Positions 24,353-32,908 of a stretch of 64,000 nucleotides of DNA are shown here, piece after piece (within the stretch, counting starts at the first letter, position 1; the number at the start of each line of letters is the position of its first letter). Under the pieces are notes generated by a model. The model was given only the letters and a program-made list of their open reading frames with translations. It searched no databases and was not told the DNA's origin. Made by a program: the position numbers and the translations under genes. The stretch covers positions 1 to 64,000 of the forward strand of contig NZ_CADFEJ010000022.1 of assembly GCF_902833055.1 (NCBI RefSeq). Direction: 5' to 3'. This DNA is from Burkholderia territorii. GTDB taxonomy: Bacteria; Pseudomonadota; Gammaproteobacteria; Burkholderiales; Burkholderiaceae.

Positions 24353-25465
24353 TCACTGGAACTCGAACTTCACGGTCGCGCTGCCCTGGTACTCACCCGC
24401 ACTCGGCTTGTTTATCATCCGAACGGGATATGCGCTCATATCGAATTGCGCGCTCTGCGCCTTGTAGTCCATCGTAATGGGCAGCTTTTGCTCGGGCCTT
24501 GGCGGCGTACCGGGTGACGTCGGCGCAATCAGTCGGCCTTGACTTTCCACCGCGATGCCGATGTCCTTATGCGTGGTGGCGATGTAGCGCTTGTCCTTGG
24601 CTTGCGGTTGCGCATCGAGAACCAGGTCGACCTTCACACCAGAGGTAATGTTGTTGCATTGAATGTCGAAACGTCGCTTGACCGGTTCAATACCCGTTTG
24701 CCCCCGCAAAGCGATTCGATCCGATATTCGGGACCCGAAGTCGATCGTCAGATTCTGTCCGGGTGCCAACCGGCAGCTTTGCGGCACGGTGATCGAACCG
24801 GCCACGTATATCCACTGCACTATCGGGGACGAATGGGAAAGCGGTGCATCGTATCCCATGCGTACGTACGCAAGGGGCGTCTCCGGAATATTTATCGTTC
24901 CCACGAACGGTCGTGTGACCATTAAATGCAACCTCCCTCTCAATCCGGCTTGCGTAGTGTTGAAATATGAACCATACTCGCACCGAATGTTGTTGTAACT
25001 TGTGTGGTTAGTCACCGGTGCTGGCAATAACCGACCTGCGTTAAAAACATCCAGTGCCAACTGTATGGTTCCGTCTCCCAACTTGTAAAAGGTTCTCTGC
25101 TTACCGTTCACGGTGCCCGACTGCCCGCTCACAAGCGGTGTCGTCACCGTCACATATCGTTTGATTGCGAATCCGTTCGTGCACGGGCAGCGGACCCCGC
25201 CGTCGAAGTCCCACTCAATCGGTGGAATTGATTGGCCGGCGGCAGGTTGGGTACTCGAATCGAATACCTTGTTGATATGCACCGTACCTGTCGGCGGAAT
25301 AACACCGTTGAAAGTGCACGCTCCACCCGCCGCCATGCTCGTGGTAGCAGGCGCAATACTCGCGCAAGCAATCAGCATTTGTACGCCCGCCCGAACTAGA
25401 GCGGTTGTTGCCGTGTTATACAAAGCAATCCCCTGGAATTGTTGACATGGACAAATCTGGTACAT
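24353..25465 (-). CDS. Chaperone-usher fimbrial tip adhesin
   Basis: The product has about 370 residues from ATG 25465, twice the size of a pilin, as two-domain tip adhesins are. An N-terminal receptor-binding-like half follows a hydrophobic leader (MLIACASIAP). The C-terminal pilin half (from about residue 230) has the cysteine pair of fimbrial subunits (SCRLAPGQNLTIDFG and FDIQCNN) and ends with the chaperone-recognition strand SATVKFEFQ. The first half contains several Cys and Trp residues, typical of lectin domains, but the receptor is unknown. The gene is the last of the fimbrial operon; its start lies 27 bp after the usher stop. A longer in-frame start would overlap the usher gene and was rejected. 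Confidence 0.82.
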   Translation of the reverse strand: MYQICPCQQFQGIALYNTATTALVRAGVQMLIACASIAPATTSMAAGGACTFNGVIPPTGTVHINKVFDSSTQPAAGQSIPPIEWDFDGGVRCPCTNGFAIKRYVTVTTPLVSGQSGTVNGKQRTFYKLGDGTIQLALDVFNAGRLLPAPVTNHTSYNNIRCEYGSYFNTTQAGLRGRLHLMVTRPFVGTINIPETPLAYVRMGYDAPLSHSSPIVQWIYVAGSITVPQSCRLAPGQNLTIDFGSRISDRIALRGQTGIEPVKRRFDIQCNNITSGVKVDLVLDAQPQAKDKRYIATTHKDIGIAVESQGRLIAPTSPGTPPRPEQKLPITMDYKAQSAQFDMSAYPVRMINKPSAGEYQGSATVKFEFQ

Positions 25466-25491
25466 CGCTGTCAATCGACAGCGTCCGACTT

Positions 25492-28050
25492 TCAACGACA
25501 GCGAACGACCAATCTTTGATAATTCCGACCGGCCTCGACCTTGGGTAACGCATAGGGTGCGCGGCACTCCCCCTCCGTCCACTTGACCTTCAGCGTTCCC
25601 TGCTCCTGTTCGAGCAATACGAGCGCATTGCCGCCCGGATCGACGATGCCCAATTGCTTGCCGGATTCGAGGTCTTCCAGGCTTGCACCGAACGGCACCG
25701 GCTGACCATCCGCCTGCGCAACGTTGAATTGCACGCGCCGTCCGCCGTTCGCCTTGAACACCGCTTCGACCACCGCGCCGCGACGCGGCACAACCTGTTT
25801 GGCCGTATCGATCAATTCGACGTCCGCTCCGAGATTTCGTGTGTCCGGACGCAGCGTATTGACGCGATAAGGTTGAGCGTAGGGCACCACCATGTAACCG
25901 TTCCGGCCGATACGCACGCCGTCCTCGGTGCGCACGTCCGCGCTCTTCACGCCTTCCACCTTCATCAACGCGAAGGTGTCACCCAACGTGCGGCTCAAAT
26001 TGACTCCGCCGCCGTGTATCACCAGCGCACCTGTGGTGCCGACACTGGCTGACCGGTAGCTGCGTGCATAGTTGTAGCTTGCCGACAGTCGCCCGATGTC
26101 CGTGTTGTGCGTCAGGCTCGCGCCGGCCGCCACGCCCTGTCCCTGATTCGTATAGCCGGCTTGCGCCGCGTATGACGTGCGCTCGTTGAAGCTGCCGCTC
26201 AATCCACTCTGTGCAATCGCCCCGCCGGTGTTGTCACGGTTGATGTTCGCGTACACGCGCGGCGAACGGACCTGCTTGCCGAGCGGTATCGACAGCGATG
26301 CCATCACCTGTGTATCGGTGTTTGACCCGCCATACCGTGTATCGCGCGACTGCGTGAAGCTGAGGTTGTAGCTCAACTGCTTCCAGTTGTTTCCGTAGCC
26401 CATGCTGATACTGCGGCTCGATCCGGCTTGGTTCCAATACGTCTGCTGGCCGACGTTCAAATAGACACTGCCGTACTTCCGATCCTGGCCCAGATCCTGG
26501 CTCGTCGTCAGGTCGATCCGTGAGCGGTTGCGCGCTGCCCGGATACCGACGGTTGCGTTCCTGTCGTTGACGTGGTCGCTGAACGTCCGATAACCCTCTG
26601 TCGAATATCGATACGCGGCTAGCGTGAAGTTGGTATTGGTTCGGGTAAACGTCTTCGCATACAACACGCGCACACTCTGACCAGCGTCGCGTGCGCCACG
26701 TGCACGGCTGAACGACTGCGTGACGTCGAGCGACAATGCGCCAATCGGCGTGTTGGTGCCGACGCCCAGGTTAAATGCCTGGAAATCCTTGGAAACCTGA
26801 AAGCCACCTGCGACCGTGCTGTTGTCGGTCAGACCATAGACGAGTGAACCGGTTGCCAGCGTCGGCGACGAGCCCTCGCTGCCTTGGTACTGGCCCGCTG
26901 AAAAGGCGTATTTCATTCGGCCCTTGCGCAGCATCAACGGCAGGCTCGAGAACGCCTGACGCGTCACATGCTTGCTGCCATCCGCCTCGGTCACGGTGAT
27001 TTCCAGGTCGCCGTTCGATCCGGACGGAAAGATGTCCGTCAGCTCGAATGGTCCGGGCGGCACATTGGCGCGATACAGCACGTAGTTGCTCTGACGAACT
27101 TCGACGACCGCATTGCTGAACGCCTGCCCACGAATCACCGGCGCGTAACCGCGTTCGCTGTCCGGCAGCATCGCGTCGTCGGACCCGATCTTCAAGCCTC
27201 GAAATCGAACGCTGTCGAACAACGTCGAATCCGTGTATTGCTCGCCAAGCGCGAGTTGGGACTTGAGCGACGTGATGTCGCGCTCGACCAGCGTGCGGTT
27301 ACTCTTGAATTGCGGCTTGCCGCCCGTGCCGCCGCTCAGCGTGGACTCGTTACGCAGCCGCCATGGTCCGATGTTGACGCCGTTTTGCAAGCCGAGAAAG
27401 TAGCTGCGGCTATCGCCCGAGAACGCGCTGCGGTTGTAGTTGCCGGTGAATTGGTAATTTACGTAACCGGCGGCGACGCCTGCATCCCACAGTGCGGGAT
27501 CGACGTAACCACGTGCAGTGCGCGACAGGAATGCTTGCGGAATACTTAGATCGAGCCGCAATCGTCCTGCGTCGAAATTCACCGCAGCCTGGTCCATCGC
27601 ATTCGCTACGTCGATACACGCGGCGTCGGCCACGTCCGGCGCGGGCGTCAGCGCGTGCAAGTTCACGCCGAATTCCTGAAGCATCAGCGCGCTCAGGCAT
27701 GGCGCGACCCGGCCCGTCGTCGCGTCGAAGCGGAATTCGATATCGCGTCGCGTGACGAGATCGCCATTGACCTGCACTTCGACACGATACGTGCCCGGTG
27801 GCACAGTGCTGTCACCCGCGAGCACTGACGACAGGTCTGTCGGACGGCCACGGTCATGCAGGAAGTTCTTATTGAAAGTCAACGCCGTTGGAGCAGCGTG
27901 GCCGGCGACCGGGTCCATCGTTTCTGCGTGCGCCTTGTTGGCAAACGCAACGCATATCGCGAGATATAGCGGCGTCGTGCACGGAAGCATGGCGGAATGA
28001 GGCAATCCCGTCAGGCTGCGCAGCGATGTTGAATTGGGTCGGTCCGACAT
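25492..28050 (-). CDS. Fimbrial outer-membrane usher (FimD/PapC family)
   Basis: The 852-residue product has a signal peptide ending at AHA (about 42), the N-terminal chaperone-binding domain (FNKNFLHD then PPGTYRVEVQVNGDLV) and the long beta barrel with repeated aromatic-girdle strands. The plug region includes SDDAMLPDSERGYAPVIRG. The C-terminal domains have RRGAVVEAVFKANGG, VPFGA and the final Cys pair near GECRAPY and VVRCR. Length and order are normal. It exports and assembles pilin subunits on the cell surface. The gene follows the chaperone gene after 116 bp. Confidence 0.95.
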   Translation of the reverse strand: MSDRPNSTSLRSLTGLPHSAMLPCTTPLYLAICVAFANKAHAETMDPVAGHAAPTALTFNKNFLHDRGRPTDLSSVLAGDSTVPPGTYRVEVQVNGDLVTRRDIEFRFDATTGRVAPCLSALMLQEFGVNLHALTPAPDVADAACIDVANAMDQAAVNFDAGRLRLDLSIPQAFLSRTARGYVDPALWDAGVAAGYVNYQFTGNYNRSAFSGDSRSYFLGLQNGVNIGPWRLRNESTLSGGTGGKPQFKSNRTLVERDITSLKSQLALGEQYTDSTLFDSVRFRGLKIGSDDAMLPDSERGYAPVIRGQAFSNAVVEVRQSNYVLYRANVPPGPFELTDIFPSGSNGDLEITVTEADGSKHVTRQAFSSLPLMLRKGRMKYAFSAGQYQGSEGSSPTLATGSLVYGLTDNSTVAGGFQVSKDFQAFNLGVGTNTPIGALSLDVTQSFSRARGARDAGQSVRVLYAKTFTRTNTNFTLAAYRYSTEGYRTFSDHVNDRNATVGIRAARNRSRIDLTTSQDLGQDRKYGSVYLNVGQQTYWNQAGSSRSISMGYGNNWKQLSYNLSFTQSRDTRYGGSNTDTQVMASLSIPLGKQVRSPRVYANINRDNTGGAIAQSGLSGSFNERTSYAAQAGYTNQGQGVAAGASLTHNTDIGRLSASYNYARSYRSASVGTTGALVIHGGGVNLSRTLGDTFALMKVEGVKSADVRTEDGVRIGRNGYMVVPYAQPYRVNTLRPDTRNLGADVELIDTAKQVVPRRGAVVEAVFKANGGRRVQFNVAQADGQPVPFGASLEDLESGKQLGIVDPGGNALVLLEQEQGTLKVKWTEGECRAPYALPKVEAGRNYQRLVVRCR

Positions 28051-28166
28051 CAGGATTGAACTCCGGCGGTTGTCAAATCAATGAAGCAGAGCAAACGTGG
28101 TTGATGTGTAAAGGATTGCTAATCGATTGCACAGTGAGATCGGAAGGCGCGCCGTGGCGATCCCGC

Positions 28167-28910
28167 TTATCGCGTGACGGGAACCGGCGCAGCGGGGTGA
28201 CCGGCAGGCAATGTCACTCGGTACGCTTCCCGTCCGCCAAAATCGTTGACGATCTCGTAGCGCAACTCGGGGACGGTGTCGCTAGCGGGCAATTTGGCCG
28301 TCATGGTTGCCGTCTCGCCGGGCGCAATCATCTTCGCGTCGATGATGGGGATGTCCTTCCCGCCCGTGTGCCACTTCGCATCGACGACGGTGACGTGGTA
28401 CAGGCCGGGATTCTCCAAACTGAGGACCGCATTGCCGCGTTCGCGATCGAGTCGCCATTGCAGACGCGCGGGGGCACTTTGCGGATCGTCCTTCAATCCG
28501 GCTGGTCGGAAAAACACTTTCACTCGCTGCCGCACTGCCAGTTGAAGGATGTTGTCGCCAGCGGCGGACTGCGGAATTTCCTGAACGTTTAGCCAGAACG
28601 CAGTTTCCCGGTCGGCGGGCACGCCAACCCCTTCGTACAGCACGCGAAGTAACTGCTGATGTTTCGCCGACACTTTGACGAGCGGCGGTGTTACTGCGAA
28701 CGGCAACGTCTTGCCGTTGGCCTCGTCCAACGGATCGAGCCAGGATTGAATCAGTGCATCCGCACCGTCATTGTTGACGACGATGGATGCCTCTTTGTTC
28801 TTGCCATCGAATACGACGCGCGTGGCGCCTAATGAAATTGCGGCATGTGCCGCAGACGTGATCAGCGCACACGCAAGCGCCACGCCCACGGCGAGGTATC
28901 GTGTTTTCAT
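28167..28910 (-). CDS. Periplasmic fimbrial chaperone (PapD/FimC family)
   Basis: The 247-residue protein has a Sec signal peptide (cleavage after AAHA, about residue 23) and two immunoglobulin-like domains. Family landmarks are ATRVVFDGKNKEASIVV, with the Arg near the subunit-carboxylate site, FWLNVQEIP, and LQLAVRQRVKVFFRPAGL with its conserved Lys. The C-terminal domain contains NPGLYHVTV and EIVNDFGG. It completes the fold of pilin subunits by donor-strand complementation and hands them to the usher. It lies between the major pilin and usher genes, and a strong hairpin separates it from the pilin gene. Confidence 0.94.
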   Translation of the reverse strand: MKTRYLAVGVALACALITSAAHAAISLGATRVVFDGKNKEASIVVNNDGADALIQSWLDPLDEANGKTLPFAVTPPLVKVSAKHQQLLRVLYEGVGVPADRETAFWLNVQEIPQSAAGDNILQLAVRQRVKVFFRPAGLKDDPQSAPARLQWRLDRERGNAVLSLENPGLYHVTVVDAKWHTGGKDIPIIDAKMIAPGETATMTAKLPASDTVPELRYEIVNDFGGREAYRVTLPAGHPAAPVPVTR

Positions 28911-28929
28911 AGCGGGAGTTCTGCGGAAG

Positions 28930-28956
28930 GTGCGGCAGGGTGTACCCCTGCCGCAC
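28930..28956 (-). terminator. Intercistronic hairpin after the major pilin gene
   Basis: A perfect 11-bp stem (GTGCGGCAGGG pairing with CCCTGCCGCAC) and a 5-nt loop lie between the pilin stop codon and the chaperone ATG. No U-run follows on the minus strand, so this is more likely an attenuator or RNA-stability element that keeps pilin mRNA more abundant than the assembly genes, as in other fimbrial operons. Confidence 0.6.
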
Positions 28957-28987
28957 GTTTGAGACGGCTAGTGCCGCCTGATGGGGA

Positions 28988-29560
28988 TTACTCGTAGCTG
29001 AGCGTGAACGGCAGGCTCGCGTTCGCGACACCGGCCGTGACCTTCGACGGATCGTCGGCAACGTATGCAGCGGCAAAGCGCACGTTGACTGCGCCGCCTT
29101 CCTTCAGCTCCGTCTGTGCCAGCAGGTCGCCGTTGCTCAGATCGAACGCCTTTGCGCCTGCACCCGTGCCTTCATATACGGCAATACCGACGTTCTGTGC
29201 AAAACCGGCGGCGTTTGCGCCGTTGTTGACACGGATCGACAGTTTATCCGCACTCAGCTCGGACGGTTGGCCCGCGAACTTCATGCTGACCTTCGCGCCC
29301 TGCTTACAGACGACGTCGATGTTGGCGGAACCCGATCCGCTTGCCAGAAACTTCGGTGCCGATACGGTACCGATATCGGTGGCAGAGATCTTGCCCATAT
29401 CCACGTTGATCGTGCCTGCGTCACCCTTGATGGAGCTGACCTTACAGGTGTCGTTGACGATCGAGCCCTGGAAGTTGATCGTACCGTCGACCGAATCTGC
29501 CATCGCAACGGACGAGAACGCTGCGAGCGCAGCACCAGCGAGAATCATCTTTGCTTTCAT
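28988..29560 (-). CDS. Major fimbrial subunit (type 1 pilin family)
   Basis: The 190-residue protein has a signal peptide (cleavage after AMA, about residue 21), a first strand DGTINFQGSIVNDTCKV with the first pilin cysteine, the second cysteine in DVVCKQG, and the C-terminal beta-zipper ending FTLSYE. Length and layout match type 1-like major pilins. It is the first gene of the operon (pilin, chaperone, usher, adhesin). Its promoter region at 29600-29720 carries one of the conserved TTTAGG boxes, suggesting control by the nearby phosphorelay. Confidence 0.94.
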   Translation of the reverse strand: MKAKMILAGAALAAFSSVAMADSVDGTINFQGSIVNDTCKVSSIKGDAGTINVDMGKISATDIGTVSAPKFLASGSGSANIDVVCKQGAKVSMKFAGQPSELSADKLSIRVNNGANAAGFAQNVGIAVYEGTGAGAKAFDLSNGDLLAQTELKEGGAVNVRFAAAYVADDPSKVTAGVANASLPFTLSYE

Positions 29561-29672
29561 TCGATTTCACTAGATATAGAGGGCGATTATTACAATCGCT
29601 CCCTCGCGTTGATATTCAAGGACTCGCGTTTCCCGCGGTTCCTTAACCTTCCCTTCATTGAAGAGAGTGTCA

Positions 29673-29717
29673 ATTATCCGAATTGTGACTGCGCGTATCG
29701 ATAGGAAACTGCCTAAA
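29673..29717 (-). promoter_or_regulatory. Fimbrial promoter: RcsB-like box plus -10 element
   Basis: Read on the minus strand, TTTAGGCAGTTTCCTA occupies 29717-29702 and GATAAT occupies 29678-29673. The distance between their centres is 33 bp, so the box would sit near -42 from transcription start, a class II activator position. The -35 hexamer is poor, as expected for an activated promoter. The box shares TTTAGG-N4-TTCYTA with those upstream of three adhesin genes in the window. Confidence 0.55.
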
Positions 29718-29845
29718 TTTTCCGCATATCTCGTGCTCGGCATAAAGTCCAGGGTGCTGTAGATGTTTTTGATGTGTCATGCTCGTTGAAAATAACACTC
29801 GTATTGCGCGAAAAATGAAAAAATGAAGTCAATTTCACTTTTCAA

Positions 29846-29889
29846 TTTAGGAAAAATCTTATATCAATAACTCGCGCAATTAGCAAAAT
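29846..29889 (+). promoter_or_regulatory. TpsA promoter: RcsB-like box plus possible -10
   Basis: TTTAGGAAAAATCTTA lies at 29846-29861 in the orientation of the tpsA gene and matches 14 of the 16 positions that the two identical adhesin boxes share, apart from the N4 centre. A CAAAAT hexamer at 29884-29889 is 32 bp away centre to centre. The start codon is 60 bp further on. The whole divergent region 29575-29935 is strikingly AT-rich. Confidence 0.5.
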
Positions 29890-29949
29890 GCAAACGCCTG
29901 CATCAGTTCCGATAGCAAGGCAGCATTTCTCATTACGAGGAGATCAACA

Positions 29950-32721
29950 TTGAATAAACAGCCTGCATCACGCGGCTTCCCGCTTCGCCCCATCGTGCTG
30001 GCAACGTCGCTGCTGGCCGCGCAACAGGCGTTCGCTGTCGGTGACCATGTGATCGTCGACGGCAGCGGCTCGGTCGTCACCAACGGCGCCATCACCACCG
30101 TCAACCAGAAGACCGACAAGATGGTGGTCTACTGGGGCGACATGAACGTTGCGGCGCACGAGACGCTGAACTTCGTACAACCGGGCAAGACCGCCGCCGT
30201 GCTGAACCGGGTCATCGGGGCCGACCCGACGCAGATTCTCGGCGCGCTGAACGCATCGGGCCGCGTGTTCATCGTGAACCCCAACGGCATCCTGATCGGC
30301 AGCCAGGCGAAGGTCAACGTCGGCAGCCTGGTCGCTTCTTCGCTGAACGTGTCGGATAACGACTTCCTCGCAGGCCGCCTCAACTTCTCCGGCGATACGC
30401 ACGCCAAGGTCGTCAACGAAGGGCGGATCGACGCCAAGGAATCGGTCGCGCTGATCGGCCCGCGCGTCGAGAACAGCGGCACCATTCGCAGCCGGAGCGG
30501 CAGCGTCGCGCTCGCAGCGGCCGACGGCGTGTCGCTGTCGTTCGCCGGCAACGGGCTGCAGGTGAAGCTCACGCACGGCAGCCTGCAGGCGCTGGTGGAA
30601 AACGGCGGGATGATCGTCAGCGACAACGGCGACGTGATGCTCACCGCGTGGGCGCGTGACGCCCTCACGCGCGCCGTCGTGAACCAGACGGGCAAGATCG
30701 AGGCCGGCGGCATGGGGCAACTGCGCGGCATCCGCATTGCGAGCGAAGGCAGCGGCACGGTGACGGCTGGCGGTGAAATGCGCATAAGCGGCGCCGCTCG
30801 CAACGGCCCCGAGCGTTCGATCCAGGTGTCGGCGCAAGGCATCCGGATCGCGGATGGCGCACGTTTCGACACGGCGGGCGACCAGGATTTGATCGAGCTG
30901 CGTACGCGCGCGCAAGCGGGAGCGGCCGGACACGTCTCGTTCGGCGAAGCGAGCCTCAAGTCCGGCTCCATCCATATCATCGCGGACAACGTGCTGACCG
31001 CCGCGGCAAACGCCGGGCTGCCGACCTTCGCGGCCGGCGCGGTCATGCTGAGGTCCCACGACCCGAACACCGGCTACGTGCTGAACCGCACGGCCGGCGC
31101 CGACGCCATGTCGACGCTGGTGGGCGGCACGGGCTCCGTCAGCAGCGGCTTCCTCAAGGCGGCAGGCGAGCAAAATCTGTGGGTCCTGTCGTATGGAGAC
31201 GTTTCCGCGCGCGGCGCGGTCAACGCGAATGCATTGTCGATAGCAGGCAACGCCAACGTCGACCTGAGCGGTGGTTTCGATGGCAAGCAGCTCGGCGTTT
31301 GGGGCAAGTCGATCAAGCTCGCAGGCACGACACGAGCCGATTCCGTGGCGCTGTCCGGCCAGAGCGTCATGTTTGACGGCGCTGTCCACGCGTCGCAGCT
31401 TAAAGCTCACGCGTCCGCGGGGGCGCGCACTACCGATCGCGCAACGTTGCACGCCGATCAGGTCAGCCTCTCTGGCGGCCAGATCGACTTTTCTCGCGGC
31501 GCGCACACGTTGAAGCGCGTCGACCTCAGTGCGAAATCCGCAAGTCTGTCGCTGGCGGGCGACACGACGATCGGATACGCGAAATCGCGTGGCGACCTGA
31601 CCGTGCACAGTCAAGGCAAGCTCATGGCAAACATGCTCGACGCACACGGCAACATGGATATCACGGCGCGGGGCGATGCGACCATCGAACACGCAAAATC
31701 GCGCGGCGACCTGACAGTGCACAGTCAAGGCAAGTTCGTCGCAAACGCGCTCGACGCACGCGGTGACGTCGAAGTCGTGGCACGGGGCGATGCATCGTTC
31801 GGCGATGTGAAGGGCAATCGCATTACGCTCGCGTCGACGGACGGCCATGCTGCGTACGAGCGCGTCGACGCGGCGTCACATGCATCGATCGAAGGTGCGC
31901 GCGGCATCGACGCCGGGCAGACCTATGCATCGTCGCTGACGCTCGCGAGCGACGGCGATGTGCGATTCGGCAACGACCTGCTCATGCGTGGCCCCATCGA
32001 CATCAGCGGTCGAAACGTCACGGCCGCCCGCGTTCGCGACGACGATACGCGAGACCTGTCGGCGCGCGCGCGCATCGTCAGCTCCAAGGACGTGCGTGTC
32101 GCCGCGACGGGCAACGCCGAGCTCGGTAACGTCAGCGGAAATTCCGTCGCCCTCGCCGCCGATGGCCAACTCGATGCCGTTTCGGTCGCCGCGAAGTACG
32201 ATGCAACGCTCGATGGCAAGGGCGGCGTCAACGTGCGCGACGTGGAGGCAACGTTCGGCGATCTGACGCTCACAAGCGACGGTCGTATCCGCTTCTCGGG
32301 GCCGCTCAATGCGACCGGCATGGTGAGCCTGCGCGGCGGCGAAATCGTCGCGGATCGGGATTCCACGCCATACGATCCGGTGATCCTCGGCTGGGCAGGT
32401 GTAGCGGTCCACGGCGTACACAGTGTCGATCTCTTTGCCGTGCATTCCGGCGGTGGAGACGTTCGCGTCACGAGCGACGGTGACATTCGCTTCACGGCGG
32501 ACTTGTGGGCGCACGGTGGCACGAATACCGTCCACGGCAAGAGCGTCACGGCCGTCAGCAAGTGGAATGACCGGCATCGTCCTGGCCTTTACGCCACGGG
32601 TGACGTCTCGGTCTCGGCAGACACCGCACCGACTCTCGGCGCGGTCTACAGCCGCACCGGGGCTGTCCGGGTCACGTATCCGGCGCAGTCCGCGTGGCGC
32701 CGCGCGGCCGGCGACGCGTAA
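29950..32721 (+). CDS. TpsA exoprotein (filamentous haemagglutinin-type, two-partner secretion)
   Basis: The 923-residue secreted protein has a signal peptide (cleavage after AFA) followed by the TPS domain, with the NPNGI-type motif FIVNPNGILIG (about residue 110) and NEGRI. The rest is beta-helix repeats rich in Gly, Asp and Val. It is short for the family (FHA-type proteins reach thousands of residues), lacks any toxin-like C-terminal domain or VENN motif, and so is more likely an adhesin than a CdiA effector. The start codon is TTG at 29950, set by a strong AGGAG 7 bp upstream. A 38-residue duplication lies at 31573-31800. The transporter gene follows. Confidence 0.9.
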   Translation: MNKQPASRGFPLRPIVLATSLLAAQQAFAVGDHVIVDGSGSVVTNGAITTVNQKTDKMVVYWGDMNVAAHETLNFVQPGKTAAVLNRVIGADPTQILGALNASGRVFIVNPNGILIGSQAKVNVGSLVASSLNVSDNDFLAGRLNFSGDTHAKVVNEGRIDAKESVALIGPRVENSGTIRSRSGSVALAAADGVSLSFAGNGLQVKLTHGSLQALVENGGMIVSDNGDVMLTAWARDALTRAVVNQTGKIEAGGMGQLRGIRIASEGSGTVTAGGEMRISGAARNGPERSIQVSAQGIRIADGARFDTAGDQDLIELRTRAQAGAAGHVSFGEASLKSGSIHIIADNVLTAAANAGLPTFAAGAVMLRSHDPNTGYVLNRTAGADAMSTLVGGTGSVSSGFLKAAGEQNLWVLSYGDVSARGAVNANALSIAGNANVDLSGGFDGKQLGVWGKSIKLAGTTRADSVALSGQSVMFDGAVHASQLKAHASAGARTTDRATLHADQVSLSGGQIDFSRGAHTLKRVDLSAKSASLSLAGDTTIGYAKSRGDLTVHSQGKLMANMLDAHGNMDITARGDATIEHAKSRGDLTVHSQGKFVANALDARGDVEVVARGDASFGDVKGNRITLASTDGHAAYERVDAASHASIEGARGIDAGQTYASSLTLASDGDVRFGNDLLMRGPIDISGRNVTAARVRDDDTRDLSARARIVSSKDVRVAATGNAELGNVSGNSVALAADGQLDAVSVAAKYDATLDGKGGVNVRDVEATFGDLTLTSDGRIRFSGPLNATGMVSLRGGEIVADRDSTPYDPVILGWAGVAVHGVHSVDLFAVHSGGGDVRVTSDGDIRFTADLWAHGGTNTVHGKSVTAVSKWNDRHRPGLYATGDVSVSADTAPTLGAVYSRTGAVRVTYPAQSAWRRAAGDA
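31573..31800 (+). repeat. Tandem 114-bp repeat (two copies) in the tpsA gene
   Basis: Two adjacent 38-codon units begin with YAKSRGDLTVHSQGK and HAKSRGDLTVHSQGK. They keep long stretches of identical bases, so the duplication is recent. It lengthens the predicted beta-helix by about two turns without breaking the frame. Confidence 0.8.
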
Positions 32722-32808
32722 GCTCGGCATCGTGCGCGCCTGACGGGTTGCGCTTGAATGCCGCAGCTTACGGTGCGGCAATGCGCAGGCGCGATCCGTT
32801 CTGTTTGA

Positions 32809-32830
32809 GCGCCCGGCGGAAGCCGGGCGC
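32809..32830 (+). terminator. Hairpin between tpsA and tpsB
   Basis: GCGCCCGGC and GCCGGGCGC form a perfect 9-bp GC-rich stem around a GGAA loop, followed by TTCTCTTGTT, a moderately U-rich tail. This could be a partial terminator that lowers transporter expression relative to the exoprotein. Confidence 0.6.
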
Positions 32831-32908
32831 TTCTCTTGTTCCAACACTGCATGCCATGGCGTGTCGATTACGATCGACTTCGACGCGCCGCGGTTCTCCC
32901 TGCTTCTC

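Noticed and set aside
29968-31848. 626-codon minus-strand open frame
   Set aside because: Antisense to the tpsA gene, which has a convincing TPS domain and start signals.
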